Of a stretch of 64,000 nucleotides of DNA, positions 27,379 to 35,775 are shown in pieces. The translations under genes and the position numbers were made by a program. The stretch spans positions 25,569-89,568 of the forward strand of contig SGPE01000014.1 in assembly GCA_004208945.1 (NCBI GenBank). Direction: 5' to 3'. Each line of letters opens with the position of its first letter. Positions within the stretch are counted from its first letter, which is position 1. Below the pieces are notes generated by a model. It had not been told where the DNA came from. It saw nothing but the letters and a program-made list of their open reading frames with translations, and did not search any database. The stretch comes from Pseudoalteromonas sp. CO133X (GTDB taxonomy: Bacteria; Pseudomonadota; Gammaproteobacteria; Enterobacterales; Alteromonadaceae).

Positions 27379-27420
27379 GTTTGCGATAGGGTAGTGTTAC
27401 AAACAAAATAAGGAAATATC

Positions 27421-27804
27421 ATGACCACACTTATTATCTGCGCACTCATCGCAGTGCTCATACCTTATTTAGCTAAAGCTCCCGTGGCTTTTGCGCAAAA
27501 TAAGCTTGAAGGATATGACAATAAACACCCAAGAGATCAACAAAGTAAGTTGACAGGTTTTGGGGCGAGGGCGCTGGCTGCTCATCAAAATAGTTTTGAG
27601 TCATTAACCGTTTTTGCTGTTGCTTTAGCGGTGGTAATTGCGACCAACAATGTTTATCAAGCCACTGAAATGTTAGCTGTTGCGCATATAATTGCTCGTG
27701 TCCTATATTGTATTTTTTACTATATAAACCAAGATATTTTGCGCTCGTTAGTTTGGCTTGTTGGCTATGTAAGTGCTGTGGCAATGATTGCTCTTTGCCT
27801 CTAG
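27421..27804 (+). CDS. MAPEG family membrane protein
   Basis: A 127-residue four-helix membrane protein. The pattern RAxxAHQNSFESLTVFAVAL (about residues 49-70), then AHIIARVLYCIFYYINQDILRSLVW, is the MAPEG signature (membrane-associated proteins in eicosanoid and glutathione metabolism). Bacterial members may act as glutathione transferases, but many are uncharacterised. ATAAGGA precedes the ATG. The gene is preceded by an intrinsic terminator that could act as an attenuator. Confidence 0.85.
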   Translation: MTTLIICALIAVLIPYLAKAPVAFAQNKLEGYDNKHPRDQQSKLTGFGARALAAHQNSFESLTVFAVALAVVIATNNVYQATEMLAVAHIIARVLYCIFYYINQDILRSLVWLVGYVSAVAMIALCL

Positions 27805-27815
27805 TCAAAAACCAC

Positions 27816-27847
27816 AAAGCAAGCGGCTTAAATAAGGCGCTTGCTTT
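27816..27847. terminator. Probable bidirectional terminator hairpin
   Basis: AAAGCAAGCG and CGCTTGCTTT form perfect 10-bp arms around a 12-base loop; outer AACCAC and GTGGTT segments can pair further. It lies between the convergent MAPEG and M56 genes. The T run is short, so termination may be inefficient. Confidence 0.55.
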
Positions 27848-27867
27848 AGGGTCTTAAGTGGTTACTC

Positions 27868-29073
27868 TTACTTAGAGCTAACTTTAATTTTCTCTATTAA
27901 ATCCTTTGCTTGATAGTTTTCGTCTAAGGCGAAATCGAGTTGCACTAAGGCGTTTTTATAGCCAGATTCAGATGGCGCATACTGCCATTTTTTTAAGGCT
28001 CTTTTCGCTTCTCGATTGAAAACAGCTTCAGGTTCTGCGCTTACCACACTGACATTGCTGGTGGCGCCACTTGGTAAAATATCGTATTTCAAAACGACTG
28101 AACCGCTAATGCCTTGCTCCGCTGCTTGAATGGGGTATATCGGCTCTACGCGCATAACCGCTTGATAGTCTTTTGTCTTTTCAACTGACATCGGCTGTTT
28201 TGCAATGGCAAAACTGCTAAGCATGCCTGTTGTAAAAATAACTAACGCTGTTTTTGCGATAAATGAGCTGTTGTCGATCTGCTTTATTTGATTTAGACGT
28301 TGTAACATGGTGTTTTTATCTCCGTATTGTGAATAAGCCATTAAGCCTGCTCTGCTAAAGCTTGCACAGTGCACTAATGCCTTACTGTATAAAATTCGTT
28401 GTTCAGTTGATTTATTTTTGAGTACTTGCTCATCACATGAAAGCTCTTGAATACGGCGAAGACTTGCATAACCAAGCCAAGCGACAGGGTTAAACCACAG
28501 CAAAATAGTGGCACTTAAAGCGAGGGCATTAATTAGGTTATCTTTGCGTTTAATGTGCACTGATTCATGCTCTAAAATTAGCGCTAAAGCATGGCTATCG
28601 TAGTGGCTTTGGTAGTTTGTTGGCAGCACTAGCTTAGTATTTATAACTCCTACAACCATCGGTGAGCTCACTTGTTTACTTTGGTATAAACGCATGTTTT
28701 GGTTGCTGTGATGATCAACCGTAATTGGTGCTAATTGCAGTTTTGCTAAAAAGCGGTAATGAAAATACACGGCAGTGATCAGCAGTGCTGCACTAATAAA
28801 ACCATAAATAGCAAACCAAGTTAGCGTAAATTGCGGCATTACTTCTGTGTTTGGCGTGATAGTCAGCTTACTGATAAAGTCGTTTTGAATTGGCTTTAAG
28901 TGATCAGGTAAGTTCGCTAACAATAAACTAATCGGTAATAGCGCCCACAGTGTATAAACTAAGCGTGCCGACAGTTGGCTTAGTAGCTTTCGCTCTAGCA
29001 GCAATAAAAACAAAATTGCAGATGAGATCAAAAGCTGTTGATCTAACAGCCAATTAAAAAATGCATCTAACAT
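27868..29073 (-). CDS. M56 family (BlaR1-type) membrane metallopeptidase with TonB C-terminal domain
   Basis: A 401-residue protein with four membrane segments. The zinc-protease motif HESVH lies in LILEHESVHIKRKDN (about 165), followed by helices and ELSCDEQ, as in BlaR1/MecR1. Residues about 300-395 form a TonB C-terminal-like domain (YPIQAAEQGISGSVVLKYDI, ALKKWQYAP) in place of a penicillin-binding sensor. It should cut the adjacent BlaI-type repressor or another protein when an envelope signal is received. It starts nine bases after the blaI-like gene ends. No beta-lactamase gene is nearby, so the target genes are open. Confidence 0.87.
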   Translation of the reverse strand: MLDAFFNWLLDQQLLISSAILFLLLLERKLLSQLSARLVYTLWALLPISLLLANLPDHLKPIQNDFISKLTITPNTEVMPQFTLTWFAIYGFISAALLITAVYFHYRFLAKLQLAPITVDHHSNQNMRLYQSKQVSSPMVVGVINTKLVLPTNYQSHYDSHALALILEHESVHIKRKDNLINALALSATILLWFNPVAWLGYASLRRIQELSCDEQVLKNKSTEQRILYSKALVHCASFSRAGLMAYSQYGDKNTMLQRLNQIKQIDNSSFIAKTALVIFTTGMLSSFAIAKQPMSVEKTKDYQAVMRVEPIYPIQAAEQGISGSVVLKYDILPSGATSNVSVVSAEPEAVFNREAKRALKKWQYAPSESGYKNALVQLDFALDENYQAKDLIEKIKVSSK

Positions 29074-29082
29074 AACAACGCC

Positions 29083-29457
29083 TTACTTTTGCTGTTTTTC
29101 CCAATCATCAATGACCTTTTTTAGCTCATCAATATCATGTTGCGAGAGTTGCTCTGACTTAGCAAAACCACTCACTAATGGTGCAATGCGGCCGTTAAAA
29201 AATCGTTCAATAAAGCTTTGGCTTTCTTTTAATGTGTATTCTTCACGGGCAATGCAGGGAGTGTAGTTATATTGACGACCTTGTTTTTCGAAGCTTAGTG
29301 CGCCTTTTTTAACTAAACGACTTAGTAGCGTTTTGATGGTTTTTTCGTGCCATTCTTTATCGTCACTTAAACGCGCAATTACTTCACTTGCCGTGGCAGG
29401 GTAGTTAATCCACACAGCATCTAATACTTCGAATTCAGCCTTAGAAAGTTCAATCAT
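29083..29457 (-). CDS. BlaI/MecI/CopY family transcriptional repressor
   Basis: A 124-residue winged-helix repressor: LSKAEFEVLDAVWINYPATASEVIARL, then EKTIKTLLSRLVKKGALSFEKQGRQYNYTP, the DNA-binding core of the BlaI family, with a C-terminal dimerisation helix (about 80-124). It would bind TACA/TGTA dyads and be inactivated by proteolysis by the adjacent M56 protein. A dyad with those elements overlaps its own leader (29467-29496), suggesting autoregulation. Confidence 0.9.
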   Translation of the reverse strand: MIELSKAEFEVLDAVWINYPATASEVIARLSDDKEWHEKTIKTLLSRLVKKGALSFEKQGRQYNYTPCIAREEYTLKESQSFIERFFNGRIAPLVSGFAKSEQLSQHDIDELKKVIDDWEKQQK

Positions 29458-29466
29458 TTTTATGCC

Positions 29467-29496
29467 TACAGATGTAATCTTTAATTTAAGATTACA
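29467..29496 (-). promoter_or_regulatory. Predicted BlaI-family operator
   Basis: TACAGATGTA (29467-29476) overlaps one arm of a larger dyad: TGTAATCTT (29473-29481) and AAGATTACA (29488-29496) around six bases. TACA/TGTA half-sites are the known recognition elements of BlaI/MecI. The site is 10-39 bases upstream of the repressor start, spanning its ribosome site and probably the promoter. Confidence 0.65.
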
Positions 29497-29525
29497 CGCG
29501 TAATCAATTAATGCAAACTTTTTTG

Positions 29526-30212
29526 TTAGATAATGTCACTTTTTTTGATACTGATTATCTGTCCTTCGGGCAAATCCAGCGTGGTGAGTGAAAGCTTTGC
29601 GATATCTGTGCGGTAAAGATCGATGACTTTGTAGCCACAAAAACGTGCCATTTTACGTATTTGCCGATTTAAACCTTGTTTTAAGACGATGCAAAACTGC
29701 GTTTCGTCGACTTGAGTCACCTCGCAAGGGAGGGTTATTTGTTTATCGACAGGCACACCGCCCGCCATTTTTTTACAAAAATCACTATCAAGTGGTTTAT
29801 CAACGGTGACTAAATAGCGTTTAGGTTGGTGGTAATCAGGGTGGATCAATTGATTACAAAACTCACCGTCATTGGTCAAAATCAACAAACCTCGTGAATC
29901 TTTGTCGAGCCGACCAATTGGGTAAACGCGAGTGGTTTTAGGCAGGCTATGAATAAGGCTTGTTGGGTCGTCAGCATTTAATTTGCAATCTATACCAACA
30001 GGCTTGTGATACGCAAAGTAGGTAAGTGGTGCTTTTGCTGAAATTTTCTCGTCAAGTACCATCACATCATCGTGCTCATCAACATGATCTATATGATTTG
30101 CAGCACGGCCATTTACTGTTACCTTACCTTGATCTATCAAGCGCGATGCTTGCTTTCGAGAACAAACACCTGCATGGGCAATAAATTTAGCAAGTCGTAC
30201 TTTTTCTGACAT
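29526..30212 (-). CDS. rluF: RsuA/RluF-type pseudouridine synthase
   Basis: A 228-residue RNA-modifying enzyme with an N-terminal S4 domain (VRLAKFIAHAGVCSRKQASRLIDQGKVTVNG) and the RsuA-family catalytic core GRLDKDSRGLLILTNDG containing the active-site Asp. YLVTVDKPL and GLNRQIRKMARFCGY fit RluF better than RsuA, RluB or RluE; RluF makes pseudouridine 2604 (and 2605) in 23S rRNA. ATG at 30212 was chosen because the S4 domain begins six residues later, as in E. coli; an in-frame ATG ten codons upstream is possible. The exact target is inferred. Confidence 0.78.
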   Translation of the reverse strand: MSEKVRLAKFIAHAGVCSRKQASRLIDQGKVTVNGRAANHIDHVDEHDDVMVLDEKISAKAPLTYFAYHKPVGIDCKLNADDPTSLIHSLPKTTRVYPIGRLDKDSRGLLILTNDGEFCNQLIHPDYHQPKRYLVTVDKPLDSDFCKKMAGGVPVDKQITLPCEVTQVDETQFCIVLKQGLNRQIRKMARFCGYKVIDLYRTDIAKLSLTTLDLPEGQIISIKKSDII

Positions 30213-30285
30213 GGGTGATTTTTGTACAGTTAATTTGATCACAGTATATCAAACCCGCGTATAAGAAGAAAAAAGGGGGTTCGAC

Positions 30286-30591
30286 ATGGCAATTAAGTTA
30301 TCTGAACTTGCAGCGCACCAACCACTGCAAAAGGTTATCCTTCATTCGTTGGAAATGGCACTGTATCAGGTGTCTGTGGTGATCAATAACGTTGAATATT
30401 ATGTCACTGATGAGCAAGGTGAGTTTATTCGCGATATTAGCCCGTTGCACATTCAAAAGCGCCTCGATCACTTAAGTTATGGTGATATGGTTTTACGCCA
30501 CACCAGTGCTTATGATGAAATGTGTGGGCAGCCAGAGAAGCTCGCCAGCAATATGCTTGAGGTTCCTTATGGCAAGAATCATCTATACTGA
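30286..30591 (+). CDS. Small DUF6482-like protein
   Basis: A 101-residue cytoplasmic protein with a short beta-rich core (LHSLEMALYQVSVVINNVEYYVTDEQG). The pattern resembles the DUF6482 family found in Pseudomonas and relatives, for which no function is known. AAAAAAGGGGG precedes the ATG. It is divergent from the pseudouridine synthase gene and 46 bases before a GNAT gene on the same strand. I recognise the family only tentatively. Confidence 0.65.
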   Translation: MAIKLSELAAHQPLQKVILHSLEMALYQVSVVINNVEYYVTDEQGEFIRDISPLHIQKRLDHLSYGDMVLRHTSAYDEMCGQPEKLASNMLEVPYGKNHLY

Positions 30592-30637
30592 TTGATTTTA
30601 AAGCGTATACTGAGTCATAACATTTTATAGGTATGCT

Positions 30638-31045
30638 ATGTATCAATTAAAAAGTGATGATTCAGTAGAGTTAAGTGATGAGCTAAGAGCGCATATTGTT
30701 ACTTATAACAAGCAGCATTTTAACGCAGAACGTATTCCATTAGGCTTTAAGTTTGTTGATAAAAAGCGAGTAATGGTTGCAGGTATTAGCGGCCAAGTAT
30801 TTGGCAATTGGTTATTAATAAATTGGCTATGGTGTGACGACTCTGTTAGAGGTAGGGGCCTTGCCTCGCGACTGTTGAATGAGCTTGAAAGTAAAGCTAC
30901 TGCGCTTGGCGCAAATATAGCTCAACTTGATACACTCGACTTCCAAGCAAAGCCTTTTTATGAGAAAAACGGTTACCAAGTGAAATACCAAATGGCCAAT
31001 TACCCACTTGATGGTTGCCGTTACTTTATGGAAAAAAGCCTATAG
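30638..31045 (+). CDS. GNAT family N-acetyltransferase
   Basis: A 135-residue single-domain acetyltransferase. The acetyl-CoA binding motif appears as LWCDDSVRGRGLASRLLNELESKA (about 66-89), and the C-terminal AQLDTLDFQAKPFYEKNGYQV is the typical motif B. It would acetylate an amine on a small molecule or protein; the substrate is unknown. Its end overlaps the convergent HopJ-like gene by six bases. Confidence 0.85.
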   Translation: MYQLKSDDSVELSDELRAHIVTYNKQHFNAERIPLGFKFVDKKRVMVAGISGQVFGNWLLINWLWCDDSVRGRGLASRLLNELESKATALGANIAQLDTLDFQAKPFYEKNGYQVKYQMANYPLDGCRYFMEKSL

Positions 31046-31408
31046 CTCAAATTTGGCCGTTAGGACATTTTCTTCCGTGAATGTTACTCCCAAAAAGGGC
31101 GTGGCTTCTGGTGCGAGCATAAATGTACGAATATTCATGTGATCATGTGCATCAGGATGCTTAAGCACATCGTCACGGTAAAAAGCACCGAAACAATCTA
31201 ATGTGTTTTGTTTACTCAATTGGTTTAGTTTGGCAAAGGCAAAGATCTTACATGAGCCATTATTTTCATTTGCTGAGCTAATAAGCCCATGGTTATTAAA
31301 CCCACTGGGAGTGAAATGGTAGTTTTGCTCGATAACGGCCATGGTATCAGTGAATTCAATCAATGTGGGTGTATCTGCTAGTTTTGCTAAAAATTCATTG
31401 AGTGTCAT
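31040..31408 (-). CDS. HopJ-type effector family protein
   Basis: A 122-residue cytoplasmic protein. FTDTMAVIEQNYHFTPSGFNNHG and GSCKIFAFAKLNQLSKQNTLDCFGAFYRDDVLKHP are the conserved blocks of the HopJ family (named after a Pseudomonas syringae candidate type III effector). The family is common in free-living marine bacteria without type III secretion, so an effector role here is unlikely; its activity is unknown. It lies nine bases after the retropepsin-like gene on the same strand. Confidence 0.8.
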   Translation of the reverse strand: MTLNEFLAKLADTPTLIEFTDTMAVIEQNYHFTPSGFNNHGLISSANENNGSCKIFAFAKLNQLSKQNTLDCFGAFYRDDVLKHPDAHDHMNIRTFMLAPEATPFLGVTFTEENVLTAKFEL

Positions 31409-31417
31409 GCTTCATCC

Positions 31418-32530
31418 TTAATTGTTACTTTTTATTAACTCTAACTCATCCTGTTGTTGATTGATATTAAACTTATAATTTCCGAGAAAGTTCATACCTA
31501 GTAATCCAACGCCAGAGTGATTATCTATCACTAATACATCAAAATTATCTATATATTGTTGACCAATTTGAAAAGAGCGTAGTCTATAACGCTTAGCTGC
31601 AACGATGCCATTTGCAGTATTGACTTGTAGCGTACCTATAAAAATGGCTGGCTCTGTGAGGTTATCCAGCTGCGCTTGGTTTATCACGGTGAAGCTAGCC
31701 CCCGTATCTATCATTAATTTAATGTGCAGAGTGTCATTAATAACACTGTTAACCAAATAGTGCGCGCCACGAGGGGTGAGTTCAATGATATCCACGCCAG
31801 TTAATGCTTGCTGTAATTTATGACGTAACTCATTGGCTTGGTTTATAAATGCATGATTTTCAGGTAGTTGCTCAAGGGCTACTTGACTGGCAACATAGTC
31901 TCCTAGCTGATAATAAGCCATCGCATAAGTATATAAGTAGTGTGGGTTATGTGGCGCATAGTCTAGCCACTGTAAGCTGTGCTCTAGTAGTTGTTGCCAT
32001 TGTTGTGCCTGAGTGAGGGCATTGATCTGTAAAGTGACTAATTCCTCAATCTGTTTAGCTAAAGAGCCTTGTTGATTGCTATCCAATCTATTTGCTAATG
32101 CCATTAAGCTCACGATCCCTTGCTGAAGATGGCCTTGATTGATAAGTCGTTTAGCATCAAGTTTTAGCATTGTAATGTCATAAGGATGACGTTTTAAAAA
32201 TGTGCTTAGAAACAGCTCGCTTAAATCTTCATCGTGACCTGAGAGCCAAGCTTCAACCTCTTGTTGCCAAGCTTGTTTTAATTGTTTGGCTTGGTGAGGG
32301 TCGTTTGCAAGAAGTTGTGTATAAAACTCAATTGCTTTATCAAATTGTTGGTTATTAAAAAATACAATAGCTTGTTCAAACTCACTGGGCAAAACAGTGG
32401 TTTTTTCTAGCGTCTTAGTAGTGGCTTGCTCTGGCGTTACTTCAGGGGCGTATTGAGAGTTTATTTGCCATATAAAATAAGTATTTAAACAAAGAGAACA
32501 CACCAATATTAATTTGAGTAGAGTATTCAT
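31418..32530 (-). CDS. Membrane-anchored retropepsin-like aspartic protease with TPR region
   Basis: A 370-residue protein with an N-terminal membrane anchor or signal (about 4-22), a helical tetratricopeptide-like region (about 45-235; EQAIVFFNNQQFDKAIEFYTQLLANDP), and a C-terminal clan AA aspartic-protease domain. The single catalytic motif IDTGAS has Asp275, and LLGMNFLGNYKF is the second conserved loop, so it would act as a dimer like retropepsins. The substrate is probably an envelope protein. It is downstream of yigB by 69 bases and 9 bases before the HopJ-like gene. Confidence 0.82.
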   Translation of the reverse strand: MNTLLKLILVCSLCLNTYFIWQINSQYAPEVTPEQATTKTLEKTTVLPSEFEQAIVFFNNQQFDKAIEFYTQLLANDPHQAKQLKQAWQQEVEAWLSGHDEDLSELFLSTFLKRHPYDITMLKLDAKRLINQGHLQQGIVSLMALANRLDSNQQGSLAKQIEELVTLQINALTQAQQWQQLLEHSLQWLDYAPHNPHYLYTYAMAYYQLGDYVASQVALEQLPENHAFINQANELRHKLQQALTGVDIIELTPRGAHYLVNSVINDTLHIKLMIDTGASFTVINQAQLDNLTEPAIFIGTLQVNTANGIVAAKRYRLRSFQIGQQYIDNFDVLVIDNHSGVGLLGMNFLGNYKFNINQQQDELELIKSNN

Positions 32531-32599
32531 CTATCTTGCCTGTAAAAAGCCTTCTCTTAACTTGGTTACTTTATCAGCATAAAACAAATTAAAAAATAG

Positions 32600-33310
32600 T
32601 TAGCTTTTAACTAAGTAACGAAGGGCTAGAATGTTACTGATTTCGATATCTGCTAGGCCTTTATATTGGTATTGAGCTTCTTGGTTATTCAGCCAAACGC
32701 TTTGGCAGCCTGCGTTATTAGCCCCTTGTACATCCGTGTCTAGGCTATCACCAATATGCAAAATCTCATTATGAGGGACGTTTAGCTTGGCAGCTGCACT
32801 ATCAAATAAGGCGCTGTGTGGTTTTGCTTTACCGTGCGGGCCTGCTTGTAAAACAAGCTCAAAAACACCGTTGAGATTAAATTTTTCTACCTCAACATTC
32901 CCATTGGTGATGGCAATTAAACGGTACTGTTTATTAAGGTTAGCAAGTAAATTAAGTACATCATTAGCAACGGTTACTTGGCTGCGGGCATTGGCAAAAG
33001 CTTGATAGGCTTGATGTGCATGCTGCTGAGCAGCTTCTTTATCAAACCCCAAGTCTGTCATGGCATACAACAAGGCGGCTTGTCGCCAACGAGTTACATC
33101 ATCGATTAATGTTGTATCTTGTTTTAAGGCATTATCGCGACACTTTAGCCAATAAGTCGTGCTATCGGTTGGCCATTGCTCTATTTTAGCGAGGTAATTG
33201 GCTTGCGCTTGCAAAGCTGATTTTATGATTGGATGGTTATTGTATAGCGTGTCATCTAAATCAAAACTTAACACAGATACTGGCGATAAGGCACGATTAA
33301 ATCGGATCAT
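32600..33310 (-). CDS. yigB: HAD phosphatase YigB
   Basis: A 236-residue HAD-superfamily hydrolase with DLDDTLYNN (residues 17-25; nucleophile Asp17), TNGN (motif II), a Lys in GKAKP (motif III) and IGDSLDTDVQGA (motif IV), with a helical cap. The place at the end of dapF-DUF484-xerC identifies it as YigB, which in E. coli dephosphorylates 5-amino-6-(5-phosphoribitylamino)uracil in riboflavin synthesis. It starts 12 bases after xerC. Confidence 0.88.
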   Translation of the reverse strand: MIRFNRALSPVSVLSFDLDDTLYNNHPIIKSALQAQANYLAKIEQWPTDSTTYWLKCRDNALKQDTTLIDDVTRWRQAALLYAMTDLGFDKEAAQQHAHQAYQAFANARSQVTVANDVLNLLANLNKQYRLIAITNGNVEVEKFNLNGVFELVLQAGPHGKAKPHSALFDSAAAKLNVPHNEILHIGDSLDTDVQGANNAGCQSVWLNNQEAQYQYKGLADIEISNILALRYLVKS

Positions 33311-33322
33311 AATTACAACGGG

Positions 33323-34276
33323 TTACTCTTGTGTTGAGCGCTTTTTAGCGCGTGGATGGGTGTTGTCATAGACTTTGGCTAAATGCTGAAAATCAAGGTG
33401 TGTATAAACTTGTGTTGCCGATAAACTGCTGTGCCCTAATAACTCTTGCACAGCACGTAAATCACCGGATGATTCTAGAATATGTGAGGCAAATGAGTGG
33501 CGTAACTTATGCGGATGTACTTGCGAGCTTATGCCTTGTTTAATGCCCCATTCTTGCATGCGCAGGCGCACTTGGCGTACTGAAATACGCTTTTTTTGGC
33601 TACTAACAAAGACTGCGCTTTCATCTGGGTATGCAAATTGTGGGCGAATTTTTAGCCATGCCTTTAAAGCATTGAGGGCTTTATTTCCAACAGGGAGTAA
33701 GCGCTCTTTATTACCCTTGCCGCGTACTAACATTTCCCCTTCTGTGGGGTTAATATCTTGTATGTTAGCGCCAACTAACTCGCTAATGCGCAGGCCAGAT
33801 GAGTACATTAACTCCATCATTGCTTTGTCGCGAATAGCCAATGGTTCATCATCAGGGAGTTCTAAGAGCTTTGCCATTTGATCAACGTCTAAATTTTTGG
33901 GCAATGGCTTAGAAAATTTAGGTCCTTTAATGGCTTCGGCAGGGTTGTGGTAATGTGTTTGGTTTGCAATGTTTTTGGCTTTTAAAAATTTATACAAGCT
34001 ACGAATACAGCTCAGTTTTAAACTAATCGTGCGGCCACTTAATTGTTTACTTCGCAATTGCATACTGTAACGACGAATATGCTCACCTTGTACATCAAAC
34101 CAGCTTTCACAAAGCTTATTAAAGTACAAAGCAGCAAAGCCTAGTTGGCTGGTGTATTGGCTTATGGTGTGCGCTGAATATTGTTTTTCATAGCGCAAGT
34201 AGTCTGCAAAAAGTTGGATAGGCGTGCGCCAAGCATCGCTTAACTCGTCTGTATTTGGCGCAATTTCCTCACTCAT
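33323..34276 (-). CDS. xerC: Tyrosine recombinase XerC
   Basis: A 317-residue site-specific recombinase with an N-terminal SAM-like core-binding domain (FADYLRYEKQYSAHTISQY) and a catalytic domain carrying the Arg-Lys-His-Arg-His-Tyr set: SGLRISELVG, GKGNKERLLP, HKLRHSFASH, LGHSSLSATQVYTH. With XerD it resolves chromosome dimers at dif. The gene context (between DUF484 and yigB) matches E. coli xerC. It overlaps DUF484 by four bases. An integron or phage role is excluded by context. Confidence 0.95.
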   Translation of the reverse strand: MSEEIAPNTDELSDAWRTPIQLFADYLRYEKQYSAHTISQYTSQLGFAALYFNKLCESWFDVQGEHIRRYSMQLRSKQLSGRTISLKLSCIRSLYKFLKAKNIANQTHYHNPAEAIKGPKFSKPLPKNLDVDQMAKLLELPDDEPLAIRDKAMMELMYSSGLRISELVGANIQDINPTEGEMLVRGKGNKERLLPVGNKALNALKAWLKIRPQFAYPDESAVFVSSQKKRISVRQVRLRMQEWGIKQGISSQVHPHKLRHSFASHILESSGDLRAVQELLGHSSLSATQVYTHLDFQHLAKVYDNTHPRAKKRSTQE

Positions 34277-34884
34277 GCAAGTTCCAGTAAGCGTAGCTGT
34301 AATGAGCGCACAAAATCGAGTACGAAGAAACTATCTTTAGCAGGTTCAAAATGATTCACATCATCGCTGCCAAACGCCAAAATGGCCACTGGATGTTTAG
34401 TGTTACCAATTAAATATAATGCGGTAGATTGCGTTGAATCAGAAAACAGTAAGTCGCGCTCTTGTTGATTTACACGACCTAAATAAGTGCCTGTATCTTG
34501 TAAGCGATGCGCGATTAAATCATCAAACTTTTTATCATACTTAACAAGGTGGCACTCATTTATTGAGGGGTTGGTACAAATTATATTGCGCAGGTTACTT
34601 GCCAGTGTTGTAAAGTCGTAATTGGTCCAAAGCTGACGATGGCATTCACTAAATAAGCGATAAATGAGCTCATTTTCTTTTGCTTGCTCAATTAACGTCG
34701 TAATTTTGTTTTTCAGCAAGGTGTTGTGCTCTCGCAGTTGGCGTTGCTGGATATGTACTAACGACGTTGCCGCCTCTGTTTGTTGATGCAGTTCAAGCCC
34801 TGCAAGCACATCAGGGTTATTAACTAGAAAATCAGGGTGTGCCTTTAAGTATTCTGCAATTTGTTGTTCTGTTTGTTTGCTCAT
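34273..34884 (-). CDS. DUF484 family protein
   Basis: A 203-residue cytoplasmic protein. [20 protein letters not shown] near the start, [26 protein letters not shown] (coiled coil about 48-73), then a GAF-like domain mark the DUF484 family found between dapF and xerC in gammaproteobacteria. No function is established. It overlaps dapF by four bases on one side and xerC by four on the other, so translation is coupled through the operon. Confidence 0.9.
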   Translation of the reverse strand: MSKQTEQQIAEYLKAHPDFLVNNPDVLAGLELHQQTEAATSLVHIQQRQLREHNTLLKNKITTLIEQAKENELIYRLFSECHRQLWTNYDFTTLASNLRNIICTNPSINECHLVKYDKKFDDLIAHRLQDTGTYLGRVNQQERDLLFSDSTQSTALYLIGNTKHPVAILAFGSDDVNHFEPAKDSFFVLDFVRSLQLRLLELA

Positions 34885-35711
34885 AGTGCTACTTGCCCAT
34901 CAAAAACATGCTCCGCAGGACCGGTCATTCTTACGGGGTGGCCTTCACCTTGCCAGCGAATTTGCAGGCTACCGCCTGGTAAATCGACCTGTACTGTGTT
35001 TGCTAGCTTGCTTTGGGCTTGACCGATCACTACTGCTGCACATGCACCTGTTCCACAAGCAAGGGTTTCACTAACACCGCGTTCCCACACCCTTAGTTTA
35101 ATATGATCTTGCGAAATTACCTGCATAAAGCCCACATTGGCTCGTTGTGGAAAACGTTCATGGTTTTCAAGCAGTGGCCCTAAAGTGTCAACATCAGCTG
35201 TTTGAATATCATCGACTTCTAATACGCAGTGTGGGTTACCCATTGAGACTGCACCGCTAAAGATGGTGTGTTCTTCAGTGCGAAGAATATAAGTGAGCTC
35301 TCGTTTACTGGCTTTAAGTGGAATTTTACTTGGTTCAAAAGTCGGGTGGCCCATATTGACCGTTACTTGGCCGTCTTTCTCAATATATAAAGTCAAATTT
35401 CCCGATTTGGTTGATACGGTGATTTTGTGCTTGTTTGTTAAGCCTTTCATACGCACAAACCGAGCAAAGCAGCGGGCACCATTACCACATTGCTCGACTT
35501 CATTACCATCAGCATTAAAAATACGGTAGTGAAAATCTAGGTCCGGAGAATAGGGTGCCTCTACCATGAGTAATTGGTCAAAACCTATGCCGAAGTGGCG
35601 ATCTGCCAGCTTTTTAATTTGATCTCGCGATAAGAAAACATTTTGAGTAATGTTATCAATAACAACAAAGTCATTACCTAGGCCGTGCATTTTTGAGAAA
35701 TTAACTAACAT
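34881..35711 (-). CDS. dapF: Diaminopimelate epimerase DapF
   Basis: A 276-residue PLP-independent epimerase that interconverts LL- and meso-diaminopimelate for lysine and peptidoglycan synthesis. Both active-site cysteines are visible in [12 protein letters not shown] and [12 protein letters not shown], with KMHGLGNDF at the start. It lies between lysA (64 bases upstream) and DUF484 (4-base overlap). Length equals that of the E. coli enzyme within two residues. Confidence 0.97.
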   Translation of the reverse strand: MLVNFSKMHGLGNDFVVIDNITQNVFLSRDQIKKLADRHFGIGFDQLLMVEAPYSPDLDFHYRIFNADGNEVEQCGNGARCFARFVRMKGLTNKHKITVSTKSGNLTLYIEKDGQVTVNMGHPTFEPSKIPLKASKRELTYILRTEEHTIFSGAVSMGNPHCVLEVDDIQTADVDTLGPLLENHERFPQRANVGFMQVISQDHIKLRVWERGVSETLACGTGACAAVVIGQAQSKLANTVQVDLPGGSLQIRWQGEGHPVRMTGPAEHVFDGQVAL

Positions 35712-35775
35712 AACGCTCTAATTCGGGTTTGCTCTGAGCTAATCATGCCACAGAGCAGGGCGGTTATAAAAACGT

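Noticed and set aside
33323-34276. Tyrosine recombinase as sign of an integrated mobile element
   Set aside because: Sequence pattern and position between DUF484 and yigB identify the housekeeping XerC; no attachment-site repeats or cargo are seen.
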